Made by a program: the position numbers and the translations under genes | Source of the DNA: Clostridia bacterium | Lineage (GTDB): Bacteria > Bacillota > Clostridia > Christensenellales > Aristaeellaceae | Assembly (NCBI GenBank): GCA_017544935.1 | Contig: JAFYDF010000154.1 | Coordinates: 1-54,532 of the forward strand | DNA length: 54,532 nt | Direction: 5' to 3' | The notes under the pieces: generated by a model | Told to the model about the DNA's origin: nothing | The model's input: only the letters and a program-made list of their open reading frames with translations | Database searches by the model: none | Shown here: positions 53,476 to 54,532 of the stretch, one piece after another | Layout of the letters: every line of letters starts with the position of its first letter | Numbering within the stretch: the stretch's first letter is position 1

Positions 53476-54532
53476 ATGAGGAAACGCAGTATTCTTGCAC
53501 TGGCATTGATAGTTTGCCTGTTGCTGAGTTCTTTTATTCCTGCACAGGCAACCGGTACCGATCATACACACGTACGGACGAGAAAGGTCATAACTGAACC
53601 CACATGTACAGAACCTGGCTATTACATTGGTGCATGTTCAATTTGCGGAACACCTTTAGACAACGGCGATATAATTCCTCCACTTGGACATGACTATCAG
53701 CGCAGTATAGCGCAGGAACCTACCTGCACATCTGACGGTATGGCAATCTACTCCTGCTCCCGCTGCGGCGACAGTTACCGTGAGCCGATCCCTGCTACGG
53801 GTCATCGCTGGGGCGAATGGCATGACGGTGATCCTGCCACCTGTGTACAGTATGGCAATCGTTATCATGACTGTACCCGCTGCGGTATACGCGAATGGGA
53901 ACGCAACTATGCCGGCGGTCTTGGCGATCATGACTGGGGTGAGTGGGTGATCGTAAAGGAGCCCACGGTAACCGAAGACGGTCTCAAAGAACGCGTTTGC
54001 AAGATAGAAGCAAGTCACAAGGAACAGGAAGTAATTCCCGCCCTGGGTACACCAGATGAGCTATTCTTTGATATCGAGATCATGAAAGTAGACGCAGATA
54101 CCGGCGAAGGACTCGATGGCGCGTATCTGCAGATCATCGATAAAGAAGGCAACGTGTTAGATTCCTGGACTTCCTCTGCGGCATTTTCACATACTACTTC
54201 TGGCCTTTTGTCGGACACGGAATACTTTATCCGTGAAGCCAAAGCCCCCGAAGGCTACGACACTGCAGCAGAAATCTGCTTCACATTCAACGTGTTTGGT
54301 TTTATTACCACCACCGGCTCGATCACAGAAGACCGTGTAATTCTGGTTGAGAATAAAAAGATTGCTTACAATGATATTGAAATCATGAAAGTAGACGCGG
54401 ATTCCGGCGAAGGACTCGATGGCGCGTATCTGCAGATCTTTGACAAAGAAGGCAACGTGATAGATTCCTGGACTTCCTCTGCTGAATTTTCACATACTAC
54501 TTCTGGCCTTTTGTCGGACACAGAATACTTTA
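53476..54532 (+). CDS. Secreted adhesin-like protein with Cys repeats and SpaA/Cna-B repeats (partial, runs off window end)
   Basis: 352 codons are visible with no stop. The ATG follows GTAGGAGG by 7 bases. Residues 1-25 are a signal peptide (ILALALIVCLLLSSFIPAQA). Residues about 35-195 hold four imperfect repeats of about 40 residues with the pattern PTCT..G.....C..CG......IP..GH.W; the fourth has lost the CxxC. From residue about 198 come prealbumin-like SpaA/Cna-B domains: IMKVDADTGEGLDGAYLQI ... YFIREAKAPEGYDTA. A second, nearly identical domain starts 101 residues later and is cut by the window edge. Such proteins build pili or surface adhesins; a sortase signal would lie beyond the window. 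Confidence 0.9.
   Translation, partial: MRKRSILALALIVCLLLSSFIPAQATGTDHTHVRTRKVITEPTCTEPGYYIGACSICGTPLDNGDIIPPLGHDYQRSIAQEPTCTSDGMAIYSCSRCGDSYREPIPATGHRWGEWHDGDPATCVQYGNRYHDCTRCGIREWERNYAGGLGDHDWGEWVIVKEPTVTEDGLKERVCKIEASHKEQEVIPALGTPDELFFDIEIMKVDADTGEGLDGAYLQIIDKEGNVLDSWTSSAAFSHTTSGLLSDTEYFIREAKAPEGYDTAAEICFTFNVFGFITTTGSITEDRVILVENKKIAYNDIEIMKVDADSGEGLDGAYLQIFDKEGNVIDSWTSSAEFSHTTSGLLSDTEYF
54070..54532 (+). repeat. Tandem 303-bp coding repeat (two copies, second cut by window end)
   Basis: The unit beginning GATATCGAGATCATGAAAGT at 54070 recurs at 54373. Over the 160 bases present in the second copy I count 11 differences. The period of 303 bases equals 101 codons, one SpaA-type domain, so the array is in frame and probably continues downstream. 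Confidence 0.92.

Noticed and set aside
54070..54532. Repeats at the window end as a CRISPR array or mobile element
   Set aside because: The 303-base period is in frame with a protein domain and has no spacers or inverted ends.

Overview
The window reads as housekeeping chromosome from a low-to-mid GC, Gram-positive-type Clostridia/Firmicutes bacterium. The evidence is two class-specific T-box leaders (thrS, ileS), ScpA/ScpB, a PgpH-type c-di-AMP phosphodiesterase, the phoH-pgpH-ybeY-cdd-era order, YprB, a DUF1846 protein, an Rrf2-NifS-NifU cluster, two VanY-type D,D-carboxypeptidases, many near-consensus sigma-A promoters (TTGACA-17-TATAAT type) and strong GGAGG ribosome sites. No outer-membrane genes, rRNA, CRISPR array, prophage or insertion sequence was seen. 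A gut or rumen Clostridia lineage is a guess; the species cannot be named from this sequence alone. About 55 protein genes and one tRNA are supported.

Layout. 1-8136 is mostly minus strand: the 5' half of thrS with its own promoter and T-box, a lone plus-strand TIM-barrel isomerase, then the minus operon GDPD - greA - lysS - membrane protein - (HAD-thymidylate kinase fusion) - mnmA. 8239-27510 is plus strand: glnS-gltX; a monocistronic HPr-like gene lacking the phosphorylatable histidine; phoH-pgpH-(ybeY-cdd fusion)-era-membrane protein; T-box-ileS-rRNA methyltransferase-RluA; tgt-ebfC-recR-tdk-rmuC. 27597-35579 is minus strand: an AT-rich TIM-barrel gene, DUF1846, a PflX-like radical SAM protein with a P-loop kinase behind tRNA-Arg(CCU), and hom-lysC-asd. 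Divergent from hom, 35620-39566 carries thrC-thrB and a sugar transferase plus epimerase. 39652-40452 (minus) is a pseudo-receiver protein. 40619-53206 (plus) holds an FtsB/DivIC-like gene, a foldase-like lipoprotein, dus, iscR-iscS-iscU, hflX-vanY-vanY-yprB, a TPR protein, an M50 protease and scpA-scpB. The window ends inside a secreted adhesin-like protein with tandem prealbumin-like (SpaA/Cna-B type) repeats.

How the genes work together. Five aminoacyl-tRNA synthetases (Thr, Lys, Gln, Glu, Ile), two tRNA modification enzymes working with sulfur relay or base exchange (MnmA, Tgt), Dus, RluA and an rRNA methyltransferase make this strongly translation-centred. IscS probably supplies sulfur to both IscU and MnmA. 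hom-lysC-asd facing thrC-thrB gives the aspartate-to-threonine pathway from one intergenic control region. Tdk, Cdd and Tmk cover pyrimidine salvage to dTDP.

The most unusual content is architectural: a HAD phosphatase fused to thymidylate kinase, YbeY fused to cytidine deaminase, HflX carrying an N-terminal domain with an exact JAMM metalloprotease signature, an HPr homologue whose active histidine is replaced, and two places where an intrinsic terminator U-tract runs directly into the ribosome site of the next gene. No complete new defence or mobile system was found.
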